The notes: generated by a model not told the origin, from the letters alone. Positions 27,379 to 37,400 are shown, counted from the stretch's first letter. The stretch is DNA of 64,000 nucleotides from Rhexocercosporidium sp. MPI-PUGE-AT-0058 (GCA_020746875.1 JAGTJL010000009.1:1-64000), one strand, 5' to 3'. Made by a program: numbers and translations.

Positions 27379-28050
27379 TAAAAACTACTATTACTAGACT
27401 AATTTACTCTTATATATTATAAGTGAAGTAGTTTTTTTGCTAGTAGCAAAGATAGATTTAATAAACGAGGTTTAATGCCAGGAACTAGGCTGTTTTCGCT
27501 AAACAAAACGTCGATTTATATAATTAATAACTAAGCTATTAACTCTAAAGGCTTTTATAATTCTTGCTTTATTTATATTTTATTGATTTTTAGGTAGAAT
27601 TGCCTTAATATCTAAGATCTATAATTTATAAAATTATGACTTAATAACATTAGATATTATATTATTAATATATATAAAATTAATAAAATATTACTCCTTA
27701 GTATATAAGACAAAATTCTACTTAAAAAACCGTTGTACTTATCGTTTTCCGAGTAGTACAGGGTCTTCTTAAAGTACGTAAAGCTAGTTCTTAAAAAGCC
27801 GTACTTACTTATAAGTAATACTAAACCCTAATATCTCTTAAGTCAAAATCTAGTGTATAAAATGCTCTTTTAACACCGGAGGTAGCTTTTATAAATAACT
27901 AGCAGCTTATTCATAAGTATTTGAATTATAATATCGGCCCCGGAGGATAGACTCTAGTATACCATATTCTTTTGCGACCTGCCATAAGAACTTGCTATTT
28001 TTGATCGTATTAAGAGCTAAAACCACATCGTCTTTAAAGTATTTTAGCAT
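27379..28050 (-). pseudogene. Fot/pogo transposase, N-terminal half
   Basis: The minus strand opens with an ATG at 28050 and 53 intact codons that form a pogo-type helix-turn-helix start (VVLALNTIKN, then AKEYGILESILRGR). It then continues, with stops, through LGKRY/NGFLSRI-like sequence to an RRFVxRKQPSSW-type block near 27480-27540, known from Fot/pogo transposases just before the catalytic core. The frame runs into the gypsy-1 3' LTR. The catalytic core is therefore split from the C-terminus. Confidence 0.75.
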
Positions 28051-28147
28051 AATAATCGTCTCAATTAATATCTTAAAAATCAAGAAAATCGATAAGAGAA
28101 TAAGATAATTATTAATTATTAAAAGTAGGTAAGTAAAAAAGCGGTGT

Positions 28148-28204
28148 GCTAAGCGAGGTGCACGGAAGGGTGGGGGGTGCGCGGAAGAGGGGGGGGTGGG
28201 GACT
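28148..28204. repeat. right TIR of the Fot/pogo element
   Basis: G-rich inverse of the left TIR, ending GGGGACT before the TA target duplication at 28205-28206. Confidence 0.8.
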
Positions 28205-28236
28205 TACGTGGCTATTGCATTACGTGGCTATTGCAT
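28205..28236 (+). repeat. 16-bp direct repeat, two copies
   Basis: A 16-bp unit starting TACGTGGC occurs twice back to back (28205-28220 and 28221-28236). The TA of the transposon target duplication is the first two bases of the first unit. It sits in the upstream region of the terpene cyclase gene. Confidence 0.85.
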
Positions 28237-28277
28237 TAGGTATGACTCGCACAGAATATGCTTGAACTACGCATTCG

Positions 28278-28289
28278 TGTATATATAGA
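28278..28289 (+). promoter_or_regulatory. possible TATA element of the terpene cyclase gene
   Basis: A TATATATAG run at about 28280, some 185 bp before the start codon. Position and sequence fit a core promoter element, but AT-rich runs are common here. Confidence 0.35.
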
Positions 28290-28466
28290 GCCGTAGGCTC
28301 TGTAGGTAGTTGAATAAGCAAGCATCTCAAGAATCAGTTCCGATCACGTGTTCCTCACCTTGTCTGCCAAATTTCACAAATTGCACTTCATCAATCTGCC
28401 ACAGTCTTCGTTGTTTCATATCGGCCGGCGAAACTTGTCTACATTGTCGCGCCTCTCGAGCGAACT

Positions 28467-29486
28467 ATGGCGGCCAAATACAAAGATGTCTTCGTTGACT
28501 CCTTGATCACTTTCCTAGACCAAGTCAAACATATCCCCTACCGTCGGGTCACCGACACTGAGTACGACTTCTTGGTTGACACAACCATGGAGTATTTTGC
28601 CAAAGAGGGCCTCCCACCCAGCCGGTCCTTATGCCGTGTTGGCGTATGCGCCTCCGCATACGTCTACCCAACTCACTCCCTTGAACTAAAGAAGGTCCTC
28701 TCAATCTTCTTCACATACATGTTCATGATCGACGATTATGTGTCTTGCGATGGAATCCCCATTACCGTCAACGACGAGGTCTGCCGCCAGGTTTCGCTCG
28801 GCCACGAGCCTTCCTCGCCGTTCTGGAAATCTCTCAAGCTCTACCTTCCACAAGTCTTCCAGTGCTACGGCCCCCATGAGCAGTTAGGAATTACGATCGG
28901 AATGCACAGCTTCTGGCAAGCGTCGATGCTGGAGAACTCCATGTGCGACGGTCTTCCTGGGTCGGTGGACTATCCGTCTTACCTGCGGAATAAGGGTGTC
29001 ATGGGAGAGAGTTGCGCTTATATCATGTTCCCACTGGAGAGCCTCAAGTCCGAGGGGAACCCGATATCTGGTCAACAGCGAAATAAAATGATGGTTGCTA
29101 TCGTGGACTGTATTGGCATTGTAGCGGGGATTAATGACATTTTCTCCTTTTACAAGGAGATGGATTCCGAGGGCGACAAATTGTCCTATGTCAGCACGCT
29201 GGAGAGCTGCCATCGCTTATCCAAGGAAGCTGCACTGAAAAGGGTTACGGAAGACACTATAACACTCGTGAAGCGGGTTTGTGGCGTCTTATATGACACG
29301 GGAGATATAGGAATGCAGACGAAAGTGAATGATTATATTATGGGATTATTACTGCAGCATCTCTTGGACGATCGATACCGATTAAAGGAGGTCGTCGGTC
29401 ATCTTGCGGAATCTAATGACTCCCGAAAGACTACGCTGACCTCTCTCTTGGAGAGTATTACCACACAAAATGTCACATTTGTTTGA
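28467..29486 (+). CDS. terpene cyclase, trichodiene-synthase-like family
   Basis: Intact single-exon ORF of 339 residues. It resembles class I sesquiterpene cyclases of the trichodiene synthase type, which ionise and cyclise a prenyl diphosphate (usually farnesyl diphosphate) in the cytosol using Mg2+. Visible motifs are an Asp-rich motif DDYVSCD at residues 89-95, an NSE triad NDIFSFYKE at 223-231, and an Arg-Tyr pair (DDRY) at about 301-304. All three metal or phosphate-binding sites are therefore complete. It is somewhat shorter than trichodiene synthases (around 380 residues). The first ATG of the frame at 28467 places the Asp-rich motif at a normal distance. No tailoring enzyme is near, so this looks like an orphan cyclase. 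The product is unknown, and I do not infer trichothecene production. The Fot element ends about 260 bp upstream. Confidence 0.88.
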   Translation: MAAKYKDVFVDSLITFLDQVKHIPYRRVTDTEYDFLVDTTMEYFAKEGLPPSRSLCRVGVCASAYVYPTHSLELKKVLSIFFTYMFMIDDYVSCDGIPITVNDEVCRQVSLGHEPSSPFWKSLKLYLPQVFQCYGPHEQLGITIGMHSFWQASMLENSMCDGLPGSVDYPSYLRNKGVMGESCAYIMFPLESLKSEGNPISGQQRNKMMVAIVDCIGIVAGINDIFSFYKEMDSEGDKLSYVSTLESCHRLSKEAALKRVTEDTITLVKRVCGVLYDTGDIGMQTKVNDYIMGLLLQHLLDDRYRLKEVVGHLAESNDSRKTTLTSLLESITTQNVTFV

Positions 29487-29553
29487 AGGTTTTATGTAGT
29501 ACGAACTATGGCTCAGGTGTCAGACGCTGCAAGGTGAAAAAAGATGAGAAGTT

Positions 29554-29973
29554 GGTCTTTCCGAGCGTAATGAAATTCATTCATTCATTCATTCATTCAT
29601 ACGATACGCAACAAGTGCCATAGACCCAGAAGGCATCTGGAGGTACGATTACCAGCCAGGTGTTGAAGGTTCGTCCTTGAGGTCGAACTCGACATCACAG
29701 AAAGGCAAGGGAAAGGAGGTGCAGGATAATACTACTCATCCAAGCACTAGCACAACTACCGGTCAATCTACCTCTCCAGATGGGATGCTTGTTACTACTG
29801 TCGGAGGAGAGAAGAAGAAGAAGGTGTTTTACTACTTCCAGAACGAAGAAGGTGGAGAAGTCCAAACTCAGGAAAGTGATTGGAAGAAAGGCACCAGGAA
29901 GGTTAACGGTAAGACATATGAATGCTTAGTATACATCGAGAAGAAGTCCCGGCGAGTTTACTATACGTGGTAA
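29554..29973 (+). pseudogene. fragment of an unknown lysine-rich protein
   Basis: The frame is open from just after a stop at 29551-29553 to the stop at 29971-29973 but has no ATG near its start. It reads through the ATTC microsatellite, then DPEGIWRYDYQPG, a Ser/Thr-rich linker and a charged C-terminus (GEKKKKVFYYF, DWKKGTRKVNGKTY). No recognised domain. It could be the last exon or a leftover 3' part of a gene whose beginning is lost; coding potential is uncertain. Confidence 0.35.
29575..29600 (+). repeat. ATTC tetranucleotide microsatellite
   Basis: About six and a half copies of ATTC, about 90 bp after the terpene cyclase stop. Confidence 0.9.
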
Positions 29974-30117
29974 CTAGGAAAAGCTTGAAATCCTTGCTGA
30001 GTTGGCACGATCTCGAAAGGAGAGCATCATTTGTACACGATTTATCCTATTTACTTTGCAATACATCAGACTCAAGTTTTGTCTTCTCAAGGACGCCCCA
30101 TTAATATGATGCTTGGC

Positions 30118-31114
30118 TTAAATTACTCGAGAATCTGCCATCCAGGGATGATTTCTGACGTTTGGGGTCACCATAGCTCCAAGATTCCAGTCCCCAGTAA
30201 TATCCTTTGACCTATACGAAACTATATGAAAGGTAGCAATTTTTGATGGCGCGAGCTTAACTTTGCAAGTAAACCCATCTGGAATCGCTATAGTGTCGGC
30301 CTCAGGGTTCATTTCGTCAGCAAAGCTTCGCCTATGTTAGGAATTGTCGCAAAGGAAGCCCCGCTCAATATTCGGTTCCATTTCAGTAACTTTGTATGAT
30401 CCTTTTTCTCCTTTGTGTGGGAGCCACCAGATCCAGTGCTTGTATTTTCGTGAGCATCCAGTCTCCAATTGTGGCCACAGCTCAGGCTCAATATCTTGTT
30501 TGAGCACATGACCGACGGGCTGCCATCCAGAACGGAGCATATTAAAGTCGCCAAGTCGAAAGTTAAAGCGATGGCGAAGGAGATCGGATCGTGGCACTTG
30601 CGTAGAGAGTACCTTATAGGTTCCTGATAAATCTTCATCTAAAAACGACTGCTTTGAATCAGTCCAGGTAGCGACATCTACATCGGGCCCCGACAACGAA
30701 CCAAAATTCTCCCGCTCTTGATAGTAACATATTCAATATCGCAGTGTCACCCATCACCAAAACACCAAGCCACAGGAGAGCAGGTCGCATTCGACAGATG
30801 GTAAATATCTTGGCGAGCATCTCCAGATCCCCGGTCTCTATAGTAGGCCGCAAAACTTCCAGGATGGCACCAAACCAAGCACTGACGCTATTGCAACCGA
30901 TTCCTGGTTCCCAGAACATGCTCCAAATTGCAGATCCTACAGACCCTGGATGTATGCTTAGAGTCTTATAATATGGAAGGTCGTCGACATAATCTCCAAC
31001 AAAGTGAAGAGGTCCTGAGCTCGTTTTGTGGTTGGCGTCAGGGTACTCTCCATGTTGATGGGCCAACCAATGATGGTCAAAGCTCTTCTTGTACTTAGCT
31101 TCCTGAGCTCTCAA
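30118..31114 (-). pseudogene. uncharacterised fungal protein gene, broken
   Basis: Three consecutive minus-strand blocks look like one protein of unknown function. Block 1 (31114 to about 30700) contains GPLHFVGDYVDDLPYYK, then AIWSMFWEPGIGC, then PALLWLGVLVMGD. Block 2 (about 30710 to 30340) contains SGPDVDVATWTDS, RFNFRLGDFN, EPELWPQLETGC and HWIWWLP. Block 3 (30336 to 30118) ends VTPNVRNHPWMADSRVI. Blocks 2 and 3 share a frame and are separated by one TAA at 30337-30339. Blocks 1 and 2 differ by a frame change near 30700. No initiator ATG is present; the frame opens after a stop near 31140. A 43-nt intron with a weak donor could explain the first break, but not the in-frame TAA or the missing start. 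Most likely a pseudogene. Trp/Tyr-rich, no signal peptide seen. Confidence 0.55.
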
Positions 31115-31245
31115 GCTCTCCTTTCTTCCTTGTGATCAATCTAAATCATGAGTCTTAGACCTTGCTCGAGCTCTCCCTTAACACGTGCCCGTAAGTATGT
31201 CTCCTCCCTTACCCCCTCACATTCGACAGCTAACGTGGATTATAG

Positions 31246-31736
31246 ATGACAGCGACAGGACTTGTAAGTAAACTTCTTTGACTTTATTTCGAACATCCTA
31301 TTAACACACGGCTAGGGTTTGTTGTATGTTCTACCTGCGAACACTCCTCTCCTTATATGCTCCTAAACTAATATTTTAGGTGGATTCGCTGAACTGGTCG
31401 ACCGTGGAGCTCCATGTCGCTATCCTGGTCTCCTGCACAGCCGCATTCAAGGCGCTCATTCAGAGATGCTTTCCAGGCATATTCGGAGGTTTGACTGTAA
31501 CGAAACAAAGTCTTACCCCGCTTAGTTACCATACGCAGGGTAAAGGAGACTTGCGTCAGCCCCGCTCTCCCGATGACTTGAAGTCCAACTCTGTCATCTG
31601 CGAGAGCATTCACGAGGTTACCGAGAACGGAATTCAAGAACATATAATAGAAGATGTGGAGCTATCTGGGTTTAATACAACTGTGTCTGTCAGTGCGACT
31701 TCGGAGACAAGCATAAATGACGGTGTTATTCATTGA
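31246..31736 (+). pseudogene. C-terminal part of a rhodopsin-like (Pth11-related) membrane protein
   Basis: The exon at 31380-31736 begins VDSLNWSTVELHVAILVSC, followed by AFKALIQRCFPG. This is the pattern of the last transmembrane helix of the fungal rhodopsin-like integral membrane protein family, and a long hydrophilic cytoplasmic tail follows. A strong donor (GTAAGT at 31264) and acceptor (TTTTAG ending 31379) define a 116-nt intron. Upstream of it lies an 18-nt exon-like piece (31246-31263) flanked by AG and GT, coding MTATGL in the right frame. A further donor-like GTAAGT is at 31191. The other six helices are absent, since the region to the left belongs to an antisense gene relic. This is therefore a truncated remnant. 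Confidence 0.5.
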
Positions 31737-32224
31737 AGTTTTTATTTGAGTCCCAAATCCATTTTGATTCAAATTATTAAGTTTTGGCTTCTGTGAAATT
31801 TGCTGCTTGACGAGACTTGTGCCACCCCGAAATACTTGCGAATGAAAGAATCCCATGCTGCGTACCAGTACAAATTGTACCAGCGCAACCGCCAACCTGC
31901 AACTAACCCTGGCCTCCTAGTTCTCATTGTCTGTGCCTATCTGCTGCTTGCTCTTTCGTAGGGTTGAGGGCGTGGTTGTCATTGTAGTGGGAGAATGTGT
32001 GGCATTTGAGGTTTTCCCTTTTGGATGGAGAGCGGAGGTAGTGTTCTAGAGAGAAAGAATTAGGGGGGTTCTGGTCGAAGTTTGTATAATTCTCGGTGAT
32101 CATCTTAACTTGTAATCCTCAAAGAAACAGCTCTCGCGAACCAGAGCTTCGATCGTGCCCTGATGCTGGTTCGCATCTGATTTCCGGACACAAAGATGTA
32201 AGTAAGTGCTAAAAATGAATTCTG
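31737..32224. other. intergenic, no gene seen
   Basis: Normal-composition DNA. No convincing coding frame on either strand; a GTAAGTAAGT donor-like string at 32196 has no clear exon attached. Confidence 0.5.
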
Positions 32225-32502
32225 ATGGAAGTTTGGGCTAAAACAAGAAATAGTCTCAACACTGTTCTCTGGATCAATGTTATTGGAGCTGGTACACACG
32301 CGTCGAGGCTACCTGATAGCTCTATGGACAATTTGCTCGATGTAAGAGCCATGAATCCTGTCTGGTGGAAATGTTGTCAGGTCGGTATTTCCACTGACTC
32401 AAAGACCTACAGTGCCAGCAGGAGAACTCTGTCATCAACAGCTACTGCCAGGGTACTTGCGACGTCCACCACGAGTGTGATGCTTGCAACAGACACAATT
32501 AG
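32225..32502 (+). CDS. candidate small cysteine-rich secreted protein, two exons
   Basis: Candidate gene of 68 codons plus stop. Exon 1 (32225-32341) encodes a basic N-terminus, a hydrophobic stretch (TVLWINVIGAG) and a plausible signal-peptidase site after THA. A 71-nt intron (32342-32412) has a GTAAGA donor, a CTGAC branch-like site and an ACAG acceptor. Exon 2 (32413-32502) encodes 29 residues with five cysteines spaced C-x10-C-x3-C-x5-C-x2-C, and continues the frame exactly. Without splicing, the exon 1 frame runs on to 32515 with no cysteine cluster. Small secreted cysteine-rich proteins are common in fungi, but no family is recognised. The odd cysteine count and short length leave real doubt, and an upstream exon is possible. 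Confidence 0.35.
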
Positions 32503-32773
32503 GATCCTCGAATAAATAGAACAAATGTCAATGCAGAGTAGTAAAGGATTAGAATAGACGCCTAAAGATACACAAAGACAAGTCTCATAGCCTTTAACTG
32601 AGACACACATCTGCTCCAAGACCCGCACTCGAAAGAACTCCTGCAATGATTAATGAGATTTGTTTGTGAGGCTCTAAAAAGGCCTCAGTGCTAAGCAAGG
32701 AAGCACTAGCTTCGACCAAGAAATGAAATGGGATTCCAGACAGACTCTTGCAGCAAACGCTCCTGCATCCAAT

Positions 32774-34658
32774 CTACGCACCCACAACCCTGGGGAGAGC
32801 TTGGATTGACGCACCACCAGCCTTCACCCCAGGCTTGCGCCCCCGCTTTCGAGGCTTTCCCCCTTGCTTCGTGAAGAAGTTCTCCTTCAGCGACTGTAGC
32901 GTGTGGCCTGGGAAATGCCGTCTTATCTCTGCCCAGGTCTTGTCTTCGTGGACTATCTTAGCCAACCGACTCTCTTGATTCTTAGTCAGTTGCTTGCCTG
33001 GCTTGCGAGAAGTGACAGCCCGGCGAGAGAGTGCATCCTCTGTTGACGACTCTCTAGAGCTAGCGCTTAAAACCTCTGAATAAAGTGAGAGGTTTAAGTG
33101 CTCGGGGATATGTGACAACGAAAATTCGAGATTGTATGTCATCTGATCGCCAATCGTAACGCGTTTTAGGAAACCTTGAAAAGGCAATTCTTGGTACTCC
33201 GCAACTGGCGCCGACTCCACCGTATCTGAGGGACTGCGAGGGGTTAGTGGGGTTAGTGGGGTGTAGTGGTGGTCGTTATTTACAGAAGTGGGCGGGTGAG
33301 CGTGACCAGTCTGGGACTGCGCATCGCCGATCTCAAGTTGCGTGGTTGAGGATGGCGTCACGCTGTGAGGCTGTCCGAGGCAAGGCTTTGGGCTATGCTC
33401 AAGGGAAGGTGTTGGAGGCGTATCAGGAGGCACTGGGGACAATCTCCGCTGCTTCGCAGGTCGTGGGTTCTCGTCGTCCTCGGCGTCTGTGCACGACTAT
33501 GGACGCTGCTCTCCGAATGGCGGATGCCGCTATTGATCCTTCGTCCTGGTGCTGCCGCTTCTCTCCCCGCTGCTCGCGCTCCCCATTGTTGTCACCGTCG
33601 TCGCCCTCCTCCAGTTCCTCCTCCACTACCTCATGCCTCATATCATCTACTGCCACCTCCTCCTGCTCTTGTTGCTCGCGCGGGCCATCCTGCTCCTCGT
33701 CCTGACTGTAAAGCCGTGAGCCGGACCGGAGCTCCTCTGACCTGCTTTGGTTACGATCCTGATCAATCTGAGGGTGCGATGACTCAGCAGAGCGACGAGG
33801 ACGTGGGGAGCTAGGAGAGGTAGCTAACAACTCCTCTTGCCCTTCGAAAGCTAGTTGCATGTCTCTTTTAAGGTCAGAGACGTTTCCTTCACTCCCCCCT
33901 CCACCGTCCTCGTCCAATGTTGTAAGTAGCGACTGGGGCGCTGGCTCCTCTGATGCACTTCGCGTGGTTCTATTATCGCCATGTGGGTTGGTCTGGTCCT
34001 GTGATAACCCAAGGGAGTGGCGGCGAGAGTGAGGCTGGTCTTGGGCGGGCGTAGATGCCAGGCCTTCATGCTCTAGCGAAGGAAGTGGATGTAGGTCCTC
34101 ATAAACGAAGCAGCCGTCCTCGACATCCTCGAGAATCACCGGCCTGTCTGGAAGTTGTCAGGAGTCTGCTTGTTATAATAATAAAGAGCCGACGCGCATA
34201 CCTCGAGTGCCTTGGCATCCTGTTGCCGCGATCTCCTTCCGCAAAAGCGGACCCAGGATCTCTTCGATCGATGGCAAGCTGTCGTCTGTCTCATCGTCAC
34301 GGTTGGTTGGGTCGTGATTGCGGCCTGCGAGTTCTTACCGCAGATTAGACAGATTCTCTTCGGAATACTCTCTCTGATCGTACCTTGAGCTCCAACTCCT
34401 TCGTCTTCGGCCTGGGCTTCAAAATCCCTGGGCTTCAAAGTCACGTCCTGGGTGCCAAGTCGCTGCAACTGCACACTTGGGTTGGTTTGTGCGCTTGAAG
34501 GTTGGGTTGGCTTTGTTGTGCAGTGACGCTGGCAGATTTCGAGAACTGGCTGGGGAAGCAGCCTTGCCCGGTTTACGTGGAGCTGTGCGCTGCTTGTGGA
34601 ATGAGGGGTTCGAAGGGGGCTGCCAAAATCGGACGTGGTTCAAATTGACAGTAGCCAT
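32774..34658 (-). pseudogene. Myb/SANT-like DNA-binding protein gene with frame-breaking duplication
   Basis: Multi-exon gene. Exon 1 is 34658-34384 (starts MATVNLNHVRFW), intron 34383-34325, exon 2 34324-34202 (DDETDDSLPSIEEILGPLL), intron 34201-34148, and exon 3 from 34147. The last part, to the stop at 32774-32776, is in another frame and carries a Myb/SANT-like helix region (LTKNQESRLAKIVHEDKTW, then FPGHTLQSLKENF) and a basic AT-hook-like tail (KPRKRGRKPG). The middle is acidic, Gln/Glu-rich and probably disordered. Two breaks are visible. A 16-bp tandem duplication (34411-34442) shifts exon 1; removing one copy restores frame across both introns. A one-base frame change near 33490 also needs an indel or an unrecognised intron. 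Likely a nuclear DNA-binding protein, now damaged; strain polymorphism is possible. Confidence 0.65.
34411..34442 (+). repeat. 16-bp tandem duplication inside coding sequence
   Basis: Two adjacent 16-bp units, 34411-34426 and 34427-34442 (each starting CCTGGGCTTC), differ at one base (A/G). Because 16 is not a multiple of three, exon 1 of the Myb-like gene hits a stop right after the duplication. Confidence 0.9.
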
Positions 34659-35164
34659 TGCGAAAAGTCTCGAAAATTGGGGGATAGGGATAAAATGAAA
34701 TATGCCTCGAGGAAGTTGGCAAATTGCTGATTTCTTGCACTGAACTGCCCCTTCAAAATGGGAGATAGCGAAGGGGTTTATATGGCCGTCCTCCATCTGG
34801 CCTCGGTGTCCCCGTCTGCCGCTGACAATTGCCATGCCGTCATTGTAGAGGACTTTATCCGCGCAAAACACCAAGAGAAGCGGCACAGTACATGAAAAGT
34901 CCTCGTTTTCCCATCTCCGTTGCTCCACTCAGTCACACGCGCACCCTATGTGCCAGGGTTGCAGGAGCTCGTCCGCGAGGCAGTGTCCGTCGTGGTAAAG
35001 GGATTCAACCCCACAATACGGCCGTTCCATGTAAAATGTTGGGAAAGGAATTGAAGAGGAAGAAGGAGGGAGATCGCGCGGGGAACTTTATACCACGCGA
35101 AAGTGCCCGCGCCTTGCCCGATGCAGAGACCACTAAACCAGGGGGGGCCAACACCACGCCCCAG
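34659..35164. other. 5' flank of the Myb-like gene, no gene seen
   Basis: Normal composition up to an abrupt change to AT-rich DNA at about 35165. Open frames here are short and unsupported. Confidence 0.5.
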
Positions 35165-35805
35165 ATTATAATTAAAAAAGAGAGTCTTTTTCGACGAAAT
35201 TATACTAAATCGAGAAAGTGTTATTATATTTAATTAAATTAAGTGTAAGAAATTCTATAAGAATGTTTTATTACTTATAGTTATTAAGACGGTAAATTAT
35301 AAAGCCTAGCAAATACTACACTTTCCACTCTTTAAAGCGTTAGCTCCTAAAGTCAGGAAAATAGTAAAAGATAGACTTAACCGTGGGGTTTTCGAACTCT
35401 TTAAGGGGCTATATTATAACGTTTAGTTTTTAATTAAGAAAAAAAAAACTAAGAAAGTACCGCTTAATTAACTCGGCAATTATATTTAACGTAATTATTT
35501 TAAAAAGACGTTAACTTATTTCTTTTTATTAACGAATTTTTAAAGGAATTTATAAAGTGTTATATTGTAAGCCTAATAGACTTATATTTAAATTATAATT
35601 AATAAGTATTATATTAAAGCAACCGAAATATAACGGCTTTTTTTATGCTTAGCATTAAATTAATCCGAAATATGACGTTACTTTAAGGAGTTATAAATTT
35701 TATTACTTAATTTATAAAAACAATTAATAAAATATTAAAAAATATTATATTTTTTATTATAATGTCGTTTTTAAATAACGTTAACGTAAAAGGATTATAT
35801 ATAAA
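35165..35805 (+). pseudogene. gypsy-4 pol relic, left part (reverse transcriptase)
   Basis: The plus strand reads as Ty3/gypsy pol: KVRKIVKDRLNRGVFELF near 35340-35400, the LIKKK segment near 35435, then RT palm sequence leading to GLYIN just before 35805. There the sequence is cut by the gypsy-3 insertion and resumes at 55997 in the same sense. LTR, gag and protease are missing on the left: the element starts abruptly at the island border at about 35165. Confidence 0.7.
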
Positions 35806-36239
35806 TGTCACGGTTCGTGTATTTACTCAGTGTAGATACGGTGGGTTGTGTTAATCTTAATGATCGAGAAGTAGGTGTATTACGTACGGTAGATTAAATA
35901 ATGACTAATATAATTAAGATATTATTTTTAATTAAGCATAAAGCTCCTATTTAATAGTAAACGTATTAATCTTATATAAAACCTTCGTTTCCCTTAAATC
36001 CCCTAAATCTCTTAAGATATTAAATCCTTAAATTCTTAAATCTCTTTTATTGTCGAGAGATTTACAGATTTAGGAATTTATTACGTAACTTATTAGCTAC
36101 TGTGATTTAAATCTTTTATTATGTGACTCTATAGCCCCGTGACTTTCTCCAGGCCCTGGCCTCCCTAATAACCCGTTTAGGCTGCCGAGCCCTTAGGGTC
36201 GAGGCGCATGTTATACCCCTCTTAAATATGTTTATAATA
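35806..36239 (-). repeat. LTR of gypsy-3 (3' LTR in element orientation)
   Basis: 434 bp, same length and order as 55563-55996; less RIP-mutated at its left end than the other copy. Confidence 0.88.
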
Positions 36240-36830
36240 TTATCCCCTTCTTAGCCTAGCGTGGCCTCTACGCTTAAGTATAACTTAGGAAATGTCGACG
36301 GCTATTAACGGCTATCTTCTTTATTTATTATATTTAAAGTTATAAAGAAATCGAGCGTTACTTAAGTAAAAAAGAAATAACGTATTTAGCTTACGCTTTA
36401 TATTAAGGGCGCCACGCGCCGTGCAAAGCCTTACTCCTTTTGCCGCAGCCTCTCTTATACTTACTTCTTAAACCTGTCTATCTCGAAGAAATACTCTAAA
36501 TGCGTTCGCTCTAAACGTAGCGACTGCGATTCTTTAAGGTACGTAACAAAATTCTCTTGACTCGACCGGCCGGTGTGTCTCTTTAAATTTAATAAGACGG
36601 TAGCCTTTACTCGTCTTTTAACGCCTCCTTTTAAGCCCGTTAAAAGTGTCTTTAGTCCTTAGTTTCTTGCCTTCGAGCCCGACGCTTACTTAGCGTCTTT
36701 CTTTAAGGCGGAGGTCGACGTGCTTAACCTCGGCTCTTTTTCTTTTTAAGTAACCCTGGATTTCGAGAATGAAAATCCTAAAAGAGTTTAAAATAATAAA
36801 GATTAAACTTAAGTTCTTAAGTATTTTTTA
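36240..36830 (-). pseudogene. gypsy-3 3'-terminal internal region
   Basis: Part of gypsy-3 between its 3' LTR and the copia-2 insertion point, presumably the pol tail and 3' untranslated region. It is degraded, and no domain can be named. Confidence 0.5.
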
Positions 36831-37045
36831 TGTCGGTATAACTGTACCGGGACATATAATAATAAAGTCACCTGAATAAATATCGATATTATTAAGTGAT
36901 TTCAAAGGTATTATAAAGTATATTCTTCTAAGATAAGAGTAAAGCTTCTTATATATATATATATCGGTCCGGAACCTTACCGAAACCTTATTGTTTCGGC
37001 TATAAGCTAAAATTTTATATTAATAAGAATCCTTACGGATTAATA
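36831..37045 (-). repeat. left LTR of copia-2
   Basis: 215-bp LTR beginning TGTCGGTA. It includes a TA-dinucleotide run near 36950, and its last bases read TA where CA is expected. Confidence 0.88.
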
Positions 37046-37348
37046 TAAGTAAAACTTCTTTTAGAAAAATAATAAGAGTTATAAACGTAAAAGAGAAGAG
37101 TATATGAAGAAGTAAGGAATAGAATATATTAAGGAAAGAAGCCGTAGCGGTAGAATAAAAGAGCCGAATTTTATTAGCGAATAATAAGTGATTAAGCGAG
37201 GAGCTCGGTTAACTACTAAAGTGCTTGCTATTATCGATTAATTATAAGTATAAGGAGAAATCTCCTTCAGGAATCGACTTAATCTTTTAAATAATTATAT
37301 TAATAGAGTTTATATCCTTAAATTATCGATTTATATGAGAACGAAGTA

Positions 37349-37366
37349 TTGATAGATTTTATAAAC

Positions 37367-37400
<34 letters not shown>

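Larger units (their letters stand above)
14079..28204 (-). mobile_element. Fot/pogo-type DNA transposon, split by a gypsy insertion
   Basis: The ends are GC-rich inverted repeats of roughly 58 bp starting AGTCCCCACCC, with an internally repeated TTCCGCGCACCCC. TA dinucleotides flank both ends (14077-14078 and 28205-28206). Subtracting the gypsy element (15086-27374) leaves about 1.84 kb, the usual size for Fot1-like elements. The transposase reads on the minus strand, N-terminal half at the right end and C-terminal half at the left end. The host gene island begins immediately outside both ends. Confidence 0.85.

Noticed and set aside
33247..33814. Plus-strand ORFs of about 150 codons opposite the Myb-like gene
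   Set aside because: Low-complexity Ser/Pro/Arg-rich shadows of the antisense acidic coding region.
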